Positions 1-7,764 of a stretch of 20,667 nt of DNA are shown in pieces. Source of the DNA: Anaerolineae bacterium (GTDB lineage Bacteria; Chloroflexota; Anaerolineae; B4-G1; SLSP01); assembly GCA_016934645.1 (NCBI GenBank), contig JAFGSL010000378.1, forward strand, positions 1 through 20,667, read 5' to 3'. The notes beneath the pieces were generated by a model. That model searched no databases, was not told the origin of the DNA, and saw only the letters and a list, made by a program, of their open reading frames with translations. Numbering within the stretch: position 1 is the stretch's first letter; each line of letters opens with the position of its first letter. The position numbers were made by a program, and so were the translations under genes.

Positions 1-1080
1 AACAGATTCAACGGTTTAGGCTTGCACATCGGCAATCTCGCCCGCCTGTCGAACGCGCAATCGCGCTCGATCAGCCCGGAGAACTTCACCGGCGAGAAAG
101 GCAAAGCGGGCATGGCCATCGAAGGGACCGGCGCGGGATGCGCCCGTGACCTGGGCCAGGGCTGGAAGATTTCGCCCTCGGTGGGCATCGATCCCGGCCA
201 AACCTTTACCCTGGCCGATATCGACGGCCCCGGCGCGATCCAGCAAATCTGGATGACGCCGACGGGCAACTGGCGCTACAGCATCCTGCGCATCTACTGG
301 GACGATCAAGAGCAGCCGTCGGTGGAGTGCCCGGTAGGCGACTTCTTCGCGATGGGCTGGGGCCAGTACGCGCAACTGTCGTCGCTGGCGGTGTGCGTCA
401 ATCCTGGCAGCGCCTTCAACTGTTACTGGGAGATGCCGTTCCACAAACGCTGTCGCATCACCATGGAGAACATCGCCGAGGACCGGATGACCCTCTACTA
501 CCAGATCAACTACACCCTCACCGACGTGCCGGAAGATGTGGGCTACTTCCACGCGCAGTTCCGCCGCACCAACCCCCTACCCTACAAAGAGGTTTTCACA
601 ATCCTCGATGGCGTGCAGGGACAAGGGCATTACGTCGGCACGTATATGGCGTGGGGCGTCAACAACACCGGCTGGTGGGGCGAGGGCGAAATCAAGTTCT
701 TCATGGACGGCGATACGACCTTCCCCACGATCTGTGGGACGGGAACGGAGGACTACTTCTGCGGCTCGTACAACTTCGAGAACCCGGCGACGCGCGAGTA
801 CCAGCCCTTCACCACACCCTACGCCGGGCTGCACCAAGTCATCAAACCCGACGGCGTCTATCGCTCGCAGCAGCGCTTTGGCCTGTACCGCTGGCACATC
901 GTCGATCCGGTGCGCTTCCGGCAGGACTTGCGCGTGACCATTCAAGCGCTCGGCTGGCGTAGTTACCGTCGCTATCTCCCTTTGCAAGATGACATCGCTT
1001 CAGTCGCCTACTGGTACCAGACCTTGCCGACCGCGCCGTTCCCACAATTGCCGGATCGAGATACGCTGGAAGTGATTTGA
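1..1080 (+). CDS. GH172 / DUF2961 family glycoside hydrolase, 5' end outside window
   Basis: Member of the DUF2961 family, now glycoside hydrolase family 172, whose characterised members act on fructofuranosides (difructose anhydride) and arabinofuranosides. The reading frame is open from base 1, and the residues before the first possible internal start (TTG at 22) read NRFNGLGLHIGNL. That matches how I remember this family beginning (FNGLGxHLGNL), so the true start is probably just left of the window and the TTG is not the start. The family hallmark GTGTEDYF lies at 736-759; its Glu (codon at 748) is one of the expected catalytic acids. Aromatic-rich stretches such as WGVNNTGWWGEGEIKFF fit the jelly-roll fold. 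No signal peptide is visible in the part present. The stop is TGA at 1078-1080, followed by 52 bases to the mscS-like gene. Natural substrate cannot be set from sequence alone; the GH43 and GH4 genes nearby suggest a glycan catabolic role. Confidence 0.85.
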   Translation, partial: NRFNGLGLHIGNLARLSNAQSRSISPENFTGEKGKAGMAIEGTGAGCARDLGQGWKISPSVGIDPGQTFTLADIDGPGAIQQIWMTPTGNWRYSILRIYWDDQEQPSVECPVGDFFAMGWGQYAQLSSLAVCVNPGSAFNCYWEMPFHKRCRITMENIAEDRMTLYYQINYTLTDVPEDVGYFHAQFRRTNPLPYKEVFTILDGVQGQGHYVGTYMAWGVNNTGWWGEGEIKFFMDGDTTFPTICGTGTEDYFCGSYNFENPATREYQPFTTPYAGLHQVIKPDGVYRSQQRFGLYRWHIVDPVRFRQDLRVTIQALGWRSYRRYLPLQDDIASVAYWYQTLPTAPFPQLPDRDTLEVI

Positions 1081-1119
1081 AATTTGTGATTTGTTGATTT
1101 TCAGATTTTGTAATTTCTA
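1074..1119 (+). repeat. GATT-type octamer array in the leader of the MscS gene
   Basis: Units of exactly 8 bases begin at 1088, 1096, 1104 and 1112: GATTTGTT, GATTTTCA, GATTTTGT, and a degenerate AATTTCTA. A further possible unit at 1074 overlaps the stop codon of the GH172 gene. The array ends directly before the Shine-Dalgarno run GGGGAGG, 13 bases ahead of ATG 1133. The 14-mer at 1096-1109 recurs exactly at 12472-12485 in the leader of a sulfatase-fold gene. The stretch is far more AT-rich than the coding DNA around it. Confidence 0.75.
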
Positions 1120-1132
1120 GGGGAGGGTGTAG

Positions 1133-2059
1133 ATGCCAGATTTAATCAGTACTTGGCTACAAAGCCAACTGTTCTCACAGATTTTTACCGCGATCGTCGG
1201 CATCCTGATCATCGTCCTCATCGTCCGTTTCCTGCAGCGCACGTTGAGCGCCCAGATCAAGCAAACTGAGACACGCTACAAATTCCGCAAACTCACCACC
1301 TTTACCGGCTACGTGGTCGGCGTGCTGTTTCTGTTGAGCGTGTTCGTCAATCAACTGGGCAACTTCACCGTAGCCTTTGGGATTGCCAGCGCCGGAATCG
1401 CCTTTGCATTGCAAGAAGTCATCGCCAGTATCGCGGGATGGCTGGCCGCCTCTTTCAGCAGTTTCTACAAGGTGGGGGACCGCGTGCAATTGGGCGGCAT
1501 CAAAGGCGACGTGATCGACATCAACATCCTGCGCACGACGCTGATGGAATGTGGGAATTGGGTCGGCGCGGATCTCTACAACGGGCGCATCGTGCGCATC
1601 GCCAACAGCTTCATTTTCAAAGAGCCGGTATTCAACTACTCGGCGCACTTCCCGTTTCTTTGGGATGAGATCACCGTGCCGGTGACGTATGGCGGCGACT
1701 ACCGGTTAGCGCGCGAAATCCTTGAACGTGTCGCCGGCGAACTCACTCAAGACTACGTGCCCGTTGCCCGCGAGGCCTGGAAGGAAGTCATCGAACATTA
1801 CTTGATCGAGGAAGAAAACGTCGCGCCTGTGGTCACGATGGTCGCCAACGACAACTGGATGGAGTTCACCGTGCGCTACGTAGTCGATTACAAAAAGCGC
1901 CGCGGTTTCAAGGACCGGCTGTTCACCCACATCCTCGAAGCGTTCGAGCAAACCGAAGGCCGCGTCGCGCTGGCCTCGGCGACGGTGCAAATCGTGGGCG
2001 TCCCGCCGTTCGATGTGCGCCTTCAAGACCATCGTGGGCCGGGTGGGGAGAAGCGATGA
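1133..2059 (+). CDS. Small-conductance mechanosensitive channel (MscS family)
   Basis: 308-residue inner-membrane channel of the MscS family, which opens under membrane tension to release solutes after osmotic downshock. Three hydrophobic segments are visible: about residues 14-34, 55-75 and 79-104. The third is the Ala/Gly-rich pore helix (FGIASAGIAFALQ) and is followed by the typical beta-domain sequence FYKVGDRVQLGGIKGDV, then a soluble C-terminal domain to about 290. The Shine-Dalgarno run GGGGAGG lies 7-13 bases before ATG 1133 and fixes the start. The last codons overlap the following corA-like start as ATGA (2056-2059), so the two are probably translationally coupled. The length is close to that of E. 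coli MscS (286 residues), so it is a minimal channel without extra N-terminal helices. Family assignment is secure; gating and ion preference are not readable. Confidence 0.92.
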   Translation: MPDLISTWLQSQLFSQIFTAIVGILIIVLIVRFLQRTLSAQIKQTETRYKFRKLTTFTGYVVGVLFLLSVFVNQLGNFTVAFGIASAGIAFALQEVIASIAGWLAASFSSFYKVGDRVQLGGIKGDVIDINILRTTLMECGNWVGADLYNGRIVRIANSFIFKEPVFNYSAHFPFLWDEITVPVTYGGDYRLAREILERVAGELTQDYVPVAREAWKEVIEHYLIEEENVAPVVTMVANDNWMEFTVRYVVDYKKRRGFKDRLFTHILEAFEQTEGRVALASATVQIVGVPPFDVRLQDHRGPGGEKR

Positions 2060-3039
2060 TACGCACGCTGTATTTCACCGGCGCAGGCGAGGTTCGCAAT
2101 GACATCCCCCAAGAAACGTTGGCTACGGTCCTGCAGGATGAAAAGGGCTTAGTATGGGTAGACCTGCAGAAGGAGCCGGCGGAAGTCTGCACGCCCATAT
2201 TACGGGACATTTTTGGTTTTCATCCCCTGGCAATCGACGATGCGCTGGAAGAGTCGCACGTCCCCAAAGTGGATGATTGGGGCCACTACCTCTACCTGGT
2301 CTTGCACGCCGTCAGCTACGATGCCGAAGAGAACGACATCAACACGCTGGAACTGGACGTGTTCCTGGGGGCGCACTATCTCGTCACCCACCAGAGCACC
2401 CCGTTGAACGCGGTAGAGCGCGTGTGGCAGCTTTGCCAGCGCGACGAACGGCATCTGCAACGCGGCCCCGCGCACCTGCTCTACAGACTTGCCGACGAGG
2501 TCGTGGCCGACTATATGCCGGTCGTCGAAGACATCGACGTGACGATTGACGAAATCGAGGATCAGGTGTTCGACAAACCGGCCCCGAGCGTCCTGGAGCA
2601 GATCTTCGGCCTCAAGCGCGCGCTGTTGACGCTGCGGCGCATCATCGGCCCGCAGCGCGAGGTGCTCAACAAGCTCGGGCGCGGCGACTACGCCGTCATT
2701 CCTGCCGGAAATAACGTCTTCTTCCGCGACGTGTACGACCACCTGGTGCGGATGTACGACATCAGCGAAAGCCTGCGCGATTTGGTCGGCGGCGCGTTGG
2801 ACACGTACCTGTCGGTCATCAACAATCGCATGAACGAAGTGATGAAGACGTTGACCGTCATCACCACGATGTTCATGCCGCTCTCATTTCTGGTGGGTTT
2901 CTTCGGGATGAATTTCTTCCAGCCGGTCTTCCGGCTCAACACGTGGACAAGCCAGGGCGCATTTGTGGCACTTATGGCAATGATGCTGTTTCTGCCCGTG
3001 GGGATGTTTCTGTGGATGCGCAAACGCGCGTGGATGTGA
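2056..3039 (+). CDS. corA: CorA-type magnesium/divalent metal transporter
   Basis: 327-residue member of the CorA metal ion transporter family, which forms a pentameric channel importing Mg2+ (some members move Co2+, Ni2+ or Zn2+). The large N-terminal cytoplasmic domain contains HPLAIDDALEESHVPKVDDWGHYLYLVLHAV, split here as HPLAIDD, then VPKVDDWGHYLYLV, a typical CorA stretch. Two transmembrane helices end the protein (about 268-287 and 299-320), and the signature Gly-Met-Asn sits at residues 284-286 at the end of the first. The usual MPEL after GMN is replaced by QPVF, a common variation. The C-terminus is basic (RKRAWM), as expected for a cytoplasmic end. ATG 2056 overlaps the MscS stop codon by 4 bases and follows a GGGGAG run. 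Pairing a CorA with an MscS channel suggests shared expression for ionic or osmotic homeostasis; this is inference. Confidence 0.93.
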   Translation: MIRTLYFTGAGEVRNDIPQETLATVLQDEKGLVWVDLQKEPAEVCTPILRDIFGFHPLAIDDALEESHVPKVDDWGHYLYLVLHAVSYDAEENDINTLELDVFLGAHYLVTHQSTPLNAVERVWQLCQRDERHLQRGPAHLLYRLADEVVADYMPVVEDIDVTIDEIEDQVFDKPAPSVLEQIFGLKRALLTLRRIIGPQREVLNKLGRGDYAVIPAGNNVFFRDVYDHLVRMYDISESLRDLVGGALDTYLSVINNRMNEVMKTLTVITTMFMPLSFLVGFFGMNFFQPVFRLNTWTSQGAFVALMAMMLFLPVGMFLWMRKRAWM

Positions 3040-3054
3040 AAGGGGGACATTACT

Positions 3055-3933
3055 ATGATTTTGCTCGTATTTCAAACGGTTGACGGTCTGGCCCTTGGCA
3101 TCAAGACAGCCCAGGGCATCATCGACGTCGAAGCAGCGGCGCGGGAACTAAAAGCCGACGTCCCGGACACACCAGCAGCATTGTACACACAGGGATTGGA
3201 CGCGCTGCCGGCGTTGAAGGCGTTCGTCGCTTTACTGCCTGAGAGCGGCGCGTGGTTGTTGGACGAAGCGACACTTGTCCACAGCCCGTGTGTCCCTTTC
3301 CCGGAGAAAATCCTCTGCGTGGGCCTCAACTATCGCCGCCACGCCGCGGAATCCGGCGCGCAAGTACCCAGCGTGCCCGTGTTCTTTTCGAAGTTCAACA
3401 ATGCCCTCGCCGCCCACGGTGAGTCGATCCCCATTCCACGCGGCGTAGTCGAGATCGATTACGAGGTCGAATTAGCTGCCGTCATCGGTAAGACGGCGAA
3501 ATACGTTACCGAGGACACTGCACTGGACTACATCCTGGGCTACTGCAACGCCAACGACGTCAGCGCCCGCGAGTTGCAGATGCGCACAACGCAATGGTTG
3601 CTCGGCAAAACATCGGACAAGTTCTGCCCGCTCGGCCCGTATCTGGTCACGACAGACGAGGTCGGCGATCCACAAACACTGTCCACCAAAAGCTGGCTCA
3701 ACGGCGAACTGCGCCAGAATTCCAGCACTGCCGATATGGTCTTCAGCGTCGCGCAGATTGTCAGCTATGCCAGCCAGGTTATGACCCTCAATCCTGGCGA
3801 TGTCATCCTCACCGGCACACCCGAAGGTGTCATCCTGGGGATGAAAGAAAAGGTGTGGATGAAAGCCGGGGATGAGATCACAGTGGAAGTGGAGAAGCTG
3901 GGGAAATTGACCAATCGGTTGGTGGCCGAATAG
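3055..3933 (+). CDS. Fumarylacetoacetate hydrolase family protein
   Basis: 292-residue protein of the FAH superfamily: metal-dependent enzymes that hydrolyse, decarboxylate or isomerise 2-oxo/acylpyruvate-type compounds, often in aromatic or sugar-acid catabolism. The catalytic domain begins near residue 85 (KILCVGLNY). Metal-binding acids are visible as E137-x-E139 in DYEVELAAVIG and D168 in NANDVSAR, followed by the conserved Lys segment GKTSDKFCPLGP (184-195) and the closing motif DVILTGTPEGV. A weaker N-terminal region (1-80) is typical of bacterial 2-hydroxyhepta-2,4-diene-1,7-dioate isomerase-like members. The GGGGG run before ATG 3055 supports the start. It lies 15 bases after corA and probably belongs to the same transcript, although no metabolic link to ion transport is evident. 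Substrate is not assignable; acylpyruvase, oxaloacetate decarboxylase-like and 2-keto-3-deoxy sugar-acid activities are all possible. Confidence 0.9.
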   Translation: MILLVFQTVDGLALGIKTAQGIIDVEAAARELKADVPDTPAALYTQGLDALPALKAFVALLPESGAWLLDEATLVHSPCVPFPEKILCVGLNYRRHAAESGAQVPSVPVFFSKFNNALAAHGESIPIPRGVVEIDYEVELAAVIGKTAKYVTEDTALDYILGYCNANDVSARELQMRTTQWLLGKTSDKFCPLGPYLVTTDEVGDPQTLSTKSWLNGELRQNSSTADMVFSVAQIVSYASQVMTLNPGDVILTGTPEGVILGMKEKVWMKAGDEITVEVEKLGKLTNRLVAE

Positions 3934-3950
3934 CCAATCGAAAGTTCCCA

Positions 3951-3959
3951 TGCTACAAT
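3951..3959 (+). promoter_or_regulatory. Extended -10 promoter giving a probable leaderless mntA transcript
   Basis: TGCTACAAT matches an extended -10 element (TGn followed by TACAAT at 3954-3959). No -35-like hexamer sits at the expected distance. Transcription starting 7-8 bases downstream would begin at or next to ATG 3966, and no clear Shine-Dalgarno sequence precedes that ATG, so the mRNA may be leaderless. Confidence 0.4.
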
Positions 3960-3965
3960 GAAAGT

Positions 3966-4385
3966 ATGAAACATAACATCCGTTGCATAGCAAACGCAGT
4001 CGTTCCGTGGTGCCAGCAGCAACCGGTCAGTTTATGCGTGCTGTTCGGCTCACAAGCAACAGGGCAAACGCATCCGCATAGCGATGTAGACCTGGCGGTA
4101 TGGCCTGCACAGACCTTATCCGTGGCAACGCGCCTGGAGTGGGTAGTTGGACTAGAAACCAGGCTCGATCAAGACATGAGCCTGGTCATCGTTTCTCCAG
4201 ATTTAGATCCGGTGTTACAATTTGAGATCGCCCGCCAGGGATACCTCATTTTCGAGGCGTATCCTGGTTTGTGGGATGAAAAACGCCTGGAATTATGGCA
4301 CGCCTACAATGACAGCCTGCCCTTTCGACGCGCGGCGCGCCAACGTTTGCACGAATTCGCTACGGAGGTGCGTAATGCCCCCTGA
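3966..4385 (+). CDS. mntA: MntA-type minimal nucleotidyltransferase antitoxin
   Basis: 139-residue protein of the minimal nucleotidyltransferase (MNT) family. In HepT-MntA (type VII) toxin-antitoxin modules it neutralises the partner HEPN RNase by adding AMP to a Tyr near its active site. The MNT signature GSx10DxD is complete: G28-S29 and D40-V41-D42 in LFGSQATGQTHPHSDVDLAV. D70 in DQDMSLVIV is a likely third metal-binding carboxylate (tentative alignment). The ending LQFEIARQGYLIF is typical of the family. ATG 3966 follows an extended -10 element by 6 bases and lacks a good Shine-Dalgarno sequence. The stop codon overlaps the hepT start by 11 bases, the usual tight coupling of such modules, here with the antitoxin first. 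It is 32 bases from the unrelated FAH-family gene, suggesting a separately acquired two-gene cassette. Confidence 0.88.
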   Translation: MKHNIRCIANAVVPWCQQQPVSLCVLFGSQATGQTHPHSDVDLAVWPAQTLSVATRLEWVVGLETRLDQDMSLVIVSPDLDPVLQFEIARQGYLIFEAYPGLWDEKRLELWHAYNDSLPFRRAARQRLHEFATEVRNAP

Positions 4386-4782
4386 TGTGCTGTTGCGTAA
4401 ACTGACCTACCTGCGCCAACTGCTTGACGATCTTCAGGCCTTCGAGAATGCTTCGTTGGATGACGTGCACGCACACCATTACACGGTCGAGCGCCTGTTC
4501 GAACTATTGGTGATGACAACGTGTGATATTCTTTTCCACGAACTGGCGGAGCACGGCATTACGCCAAATTCATACCGCGACGCCTTCAAGCAAGCCAATG
4601 CGCACGGACTTCTCCCACCAGACCTAAGCGCGAAACTAGAAAAAGCTGCCGGGATGCGCAATATCATTGTACACTTATACCAGGCGATAGACTACGCGAT
4701 CTTGCATAGCAGCATACGTCCGGCCTTGCGGGATTTCAGGAAGGTCCTGGTGCTGTTCGAAACACGACTGCATAGCGAATAA
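4375..4782 (+). CDS. hepT: HepT-type HEPN domain ribonuclease toxin
   Basis: 135-residue all-helical HEPN protein (DUF86/HepT type), the toxin of a type VII module. The catalytic Rx4H motif followed by x-Tyr is intact: R95, H100 and Y102 in RNIIVHLY. Arg and His form the RNase site, and the Tyr is the residue AMPylated by MntA in studied homologues. The frame stays open upstream to 4222, but ATG 4375 is preferred because GGAGGTG lies 5 bases before it, it gives the normal family length, and upstream codons duplicate mntA in another frame. It overlaps mntA by 11 bases. Nothing in the sequence suggests inactivation of either partner, so the module looks functional. It separates the FAH-family gene from the GH43 gene without links to either. 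Confidence 0.9.
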   Translation: MPPDVLLRKLTYLRQLLDDLQAFENASLDDVHAHHYTVERLFELLVMTTCDILFHELAEHGITPNSYRDAFKQANAHGLLPPDLSAKLEKAAGMRNIIVHLYQAIDYAILHSSIRPALRDFRKVLVLFETRLHSE

Positions 4783-4876
4783 CTGCTTCGGTTTCATTCC
4801 GCACGAGACGTTGGTAATACTCTGCCAACACTTCCCCGTGCTCCACGTATACGCTAATCATAACGAGGTGATGCCT
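4783..4876 (+). other. Gap between hepT and GH43 gene with a small dyad
   Basis: A 94-base gap. GTTGG (4810-4814) and CCAAC (4825-4829) form a 5-bp dyad across 10 bases, the spacing seen in some repressor operators, but the arms are short and could be chance. A TAATACT stretch inside it could be a weak -10. None of the GAYT arrays found in other leaders is present here. Confidence 0.25.
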
Positions 4877-6499
4877 ATGTCGAAAACTTATCGCAATCCA
4901 ATTCTCCCCGGGTTCTATCCCGATCCTTCGATTTGTCGCGTTGGCGAAGACTACTACATGGTCAACTCGACGTTCGAATACTTCCCGGGCCTGCCGATTT
5001 TCCACAGCCGCGACCTGGTGCACTGGCGGCAGATCGGGCACGCGCTGGACCGGCCTTCACAACTACCGCTGGACGAGGTGCGCCCCTCCGGCGGGCTGTA
5101 CGCACCGACGATCCGCTTCCACGACGGGATGTTCTACGTCATCAACACCCTCGTCGCCGGGACAAAGGAATCCGGCAACTTCATCGTCACAGCGACCGAC
5201 CCGGCTGGGCCATGGTCGGAGCCATACTGGCTGAAAGATGCGCCAGGCATCGATCCCTCACTGCTCTTCGACGACGATGGGCGCGTGTGGTACACCGGCA
5301 ATCGCGTTCCGCCGCAGGGCGAGCAGTATCACGGGCACCGCGAAATCTGGCTGCAAGAGCTGGATTTGCAGACGATGCAACTTGTTGGGGAAAAATACGC
5401 ACTGTATGACGGAATGATGAAGGATAGTATCCACGCCGAAGCACCGCACCTTTACAAAATCAACGGCTGGTACTACCTACTGATCGCGGAAGGTGGCACG
5501 AGCCACAATCACGCCGTGACGATTGCGCGCAGCCAGACCATCACCGGCCCCTACGTCAACAACCCGCGCAACCCCATCCTCACGCATCGCCATCTGGGGC
5601 AGGATCACCCTATCACCGGAACAGGCCACGCCGACATCGTCGAGACGCAGAACGGTGAGTGGTGGCTGGTCTGTCTGGCGATGCGGCCCTACGGTGGACG
5701 CCGGCTGGATAGCAGCGCATTCCTCCCCGAGGGCGACCCGAACGAAGACCACTACTTCAATCTGGGCCGCGAGACATTTATGGCGCCGGTCATCTGGGAA
5801 CACGGCTGGCCCATCGTCAGCCTGGGCAGCGGAAAGATCGAGTTCGAGTATCCCTTGCCGAACCTGCCGGAGCATCTCTGGCCCGCGCGCCCTATCTGCG
5901 ACAATTTCGAGAGCGAACGCCTCGACGACGTCTGGAACTTCCTGCGCACGCCGCGCGATGACTTCTACAGCCTGACCGAGCGTCCCGGCTGCCTGCGCCT
6001 CAGATTGCGCCCGCAAAAGCTCTCCGAATGGGCCAATCCCAGCTTTGTGGGACGGCGGCAGCAGCACATCAACTTCATGGCGCGAACAGCAATGGACTTC
6101 ACCCCCACCGCACCCAACGAAGAAGCGGGTATCGTCTTGCTCCAGAACAGCGACTTCCACTTCCGTTTCGTAGTGATCGCGGTATCTGGTGACAAAACAC
6201 TCGTCCGGCTGATCAAGCGCGAGCGAGGCGCGGAAACGATCCTCGCTGAGTGCCCTATCGCGAACGGGCGCGTCTATCTCAAAGTGGAGGCATACGGGCA
6301 AGCGTACAACTTCTACGCCGCCACCACCGCGGAAACCTGGCTTCCCGTCGCCGAAGGCGTGGACGGGCGCATCCTCAGCACGACCGTCGCGGGCGGCTTT
6401 GTCGGCGCATACCTCGGTATGTACGCCAGCAGCAACGGGCAGCCGAGCAATGCCGCCGCCGACTTCGACTGGTTCGAATACGCCGAAACCGGCAGCTAG
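4877..6499 (+). CDS. Glycoside hydrolase family 43 (beta-xylosidase/arabinofuranosidase-like)
   Basis: 540-residue GH43 enzyme, an inverting five-bladed beta-propeller glycosidase acting on xylo- or arabino-oligosaccharides. It opens with the family sequence NPILPGFYPDPSICRVG. The three catalytic acids are readable: general base D16 (PDPS), the pKa modulator D126 (GIDPSLLFDDDG) and general acid E188 (HAEAPHLYK). Residues from about 325 form the C-terminal concanavalin-like beta-sandwich that closes the active site in GH43 xylosidases; the overall length is that of XynB/SXA-type enzymes. No signal peptide is present, so it probably works in the cytoplasm on imported oligosaccharides. The frame is open from 4811 and there is an ATG at 4871, but ATG 4877 (MSKTY) is preferred because GAGGTG ends 6 bases before it. 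Xylosidase versus arabinofuranosidase cannot be separated here. Confidence 0.92.
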   Translation: MSKTYRNPILPGFYPDPSICRVGEDYYMVNSTFEYFPGLPIFHSRDLVHWRQIGHALDRPSQLPLDEVRPSGGLYAPTIRFHDGMFYVINTLVAGTKESGNFIVTATDPAGPWSEPYWLKDAPGIDPSLLFDDDGRVWYTGNRVPPQGEQYHGHREIWLQELDLQTMQLVGEKYALYDGMMKDSIHAEAPHLYKINGWYYLLIAEGGTSHNHAVTIARSQTITGPYVNNPRNPILTHRHLGQDHPITGTGHADIVETQNGEWWLVCLAMRPYGGRRLDSSAFLPEGDPNEDHYFNLGRETFMAPVIWEHGWPIVSLGSGKIEFEYPLPNLPEHLWPARPICDNFESERLDDVWNFLRTPRDDFYSLTERPGCLRLRLRPQKLSEWANPSFVGRRQQHINFMARTAMDFTPTAPNEEAGIVLLQNSDFHFRFVVIAVSGDKTLVRLIKRERGAETILAECPIANGRVYLKVEAYGQAYNFYAATTAETWLPVAEGVDGRILSTTVAGGFVGAYLGMYASSNGQPSNAAADFDWFEYAETGS

Positions 6500-6537
6500 G
6501 TACCGCAAGGCGCAAGTTCCTTCCCAGATTGAGGCTC

Positions 6538-6593
6538 AGGGGAGATCACCAGATCCCCGACGCCTGCACAAAGCCGGGGATCTGACGATCCCC
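6538..6593 (+). promoter_or_regulatory. Alternating hairpins in the manA leader, attenuator-like
   Basis: Four complementary segments lie in order. Segments at 6576-6582 and 6587-6593 (GGGGATC / GATCCCC) form a perfect 7-bp stem with a TGAC tetraloop. Segments 6538-6542 and 6554-6558 form a weaker upstream stem. Alternatively 6550-6559 pairs perfectly with 6575-6584 over 10 bp (CAGATCCCCG). The last pairing excludes the other two, the logic of an attenuator or riboswitch. There is no U-run after the last stem, so it could instead be a palindromic repeat or an mRNA-stabilising structure. Confidence 0.45.
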
Positions 6594-6610
6594 TTGAAGC
6601 TGTAAACACG

Positions 6611-6649
6611 GATTAAGATATATCCATCTGCTAAATCTGCTGACAAGTT
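6611..6649 (+). repeat. Weak octamer repeat in the manA leader
   Basis: Two near-copies, ATCTGCTA (6626-6633) and AATCTGCT (6634-6641), with degenerate flanking octamers beginning GATT at 6611 and GACA at 6642, end just before the TGAGGAGG ribosome binding site of manA. Its phase and position resemble the clearer GAYT arrays elsewhere, but the match is poor. A diverged reverse-complement of this repeat lies at 10254-10272. Confidence 0.35.
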
Positions 6650-6663
6650 TTGAGGAGGCATGA

Positions 6664-7764
6664 ATGTTGTATCCACTGCGTTTCAAAGAGATTTTGCGGA
6701 ATTACACCTTTGGCAACCGCTGGATCGTCGATGTGTACGAAAAAGAGGGCTTACCCCAGGATCACCGCATCGCCGAGACGTGGGAAGTGTGCGACCGGGG
6801 AGCCGAGTCCAGTGTCGTCATCAACGGTGCGTTAGCGGGAAAGACACTGCACGAGCTAATCGAGGACTACGGTGCCGATTTCCTGGGACGTGACGTTGTC
6901 GCTCGTAGCGGGACGCGATTTCCGTTACTCATCAAGTTCCTCGACGCCTCTAACGTCCTAGGCGAACAGGTTCACCAGAACGATGCACTGGCAGCGAAAC
7001 AAGGCCTGGAAGACCCTGGGAAAACTGAGGCCTGGTACATGCTCCACGTCCGCGATGGCGCGACCATCCGCTGCGGCAACGTCGCTGGCGCGACCAAGAC
7101 TAGCGTCCACGATGCGCTGCTTTCGGGCACCATCCGCGAGCAAATGATGACATATTCCGTACAGCCCGGCGATGCGTTCCTGCTCTACGCAGGCACGATG
7201 CACTACGCGAAAGGTGGCGTGCTCTTCTACGAGATCATGCAGAATTCGGATGTGATTATCGGATTGCGCCAGCCAGAGCCAACCTTGCCAGGATGTGAGC
7301 GCGAGGTGTTGGCGCAGGCAATGATGGAGGGCATTCACATCGAAGAGGGTTTCGACTGCAAAACGCAGCCGATCCCGCTACGCGAAGGCGCGAACATGAG
7401 GACCTTCGTATTCGCGTGTACTCACTTCGCGTTGGAACGCCTCAGCCTGACCACGCCGTACAAGCTGGACTGCAACGGTGAACGCTTCTTCGTGCTCTCG
7501 CAGATTGAGGGGACATCGACGGTGGTGTGGGGTACGCTGCGTGAAGTGCTGCGCCCAGGGCAGACGTGCTTGTTGCCTGCCAGCCTGGGCACGGTGACGC
7601 TCGAACCGGAACCTGGCCCGTGCGCGTTGCTCAAATCCTATCTGCCCGACCTTATGCAAAACGTGATCCGACCTTTGCGCGAGGCTGGTGTGACGGATCA
7701 GGCAATTGTGGGATTGGGTGGCAAAACGGTGTTGAATCCGCTCAAGAAGCTGCTGGAATGTTGA
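6664..7764 (+). CDS. manA: Type I mannose-6-phosphate isomerase-like cupin
   Basis: 366-residue zinc cupin of the type I phosphomannose isomerase family, which interconverts mannose 6-phosphate and fructose 6-phosphate and so feeds mannose into glycolysis. All four expected zinc ligands are visible: Q102 and H104 in GEQVHQND, E122 in GKTEAWYML, and H180 in AGTMHYAKGGVLFYEI. The protein opens with the family's LRFKEILRNYTFGNRWI-type segment, and the length fits short bacterial ManA proteins. GAGGAGG lies 5-11 bases before ATG 6664; an ATG at 6660 is in another frame. The 3' end overlaps the convergent MFS gene by 23 bases. Relatives of this subtype sometimes act on other aldose phosphates, so strict mannose specificity is not shown. 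Beside a GH43 glycosidase, a role in processing released sugars is likely. Confidence 0.85.
   Translation: MLYPLRFKEILRNYTFGNRWIVDVYEKEGLPQDHRIAETWEVCDRGAESSVVINGALAGKTLHELIEDYGADFLGRDVVARSGTRFPLLIKFLDASNVLGEQVHQNDALAAKQGLEDPGKTEAWYMLHVRDGATIRCGNVAGATKTSVHDALLSGTIREQMMTYSVQPGDAFLLYAGTMHYAKGGVLFYEIMQNSDVIIGLRQPEPTLPGCEREVLAQAMMEGIHIEEGFDCKTQPIPLREGANMRTFVFACTHFALERLSLTTPYKLDCNGERFFVLSQIEGTSTVVWGTLREVLRPGQTCLLPASLGTVTLEPEPGPCALLKSYLPDLMQNVIRPLREAGVTDQAIVGLGGKTVLNPLKKLLEC

Noticed and set aside
4222..4374. N-terminal extension of hepT
   Set aside because: The extra codons overlap mntA almost entirely, and ATG 4375 has a strong GGAGGTG and gives the normal HEPN length.
5477..6508. Long minus-strand frame (343 codons) opposite the GH43 gene
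   Set aside because: The plus strand holds a clear GH43 protein with all catalytic residues. The minus frame has no family motif and reflects codon bias of GC-rich DNA.
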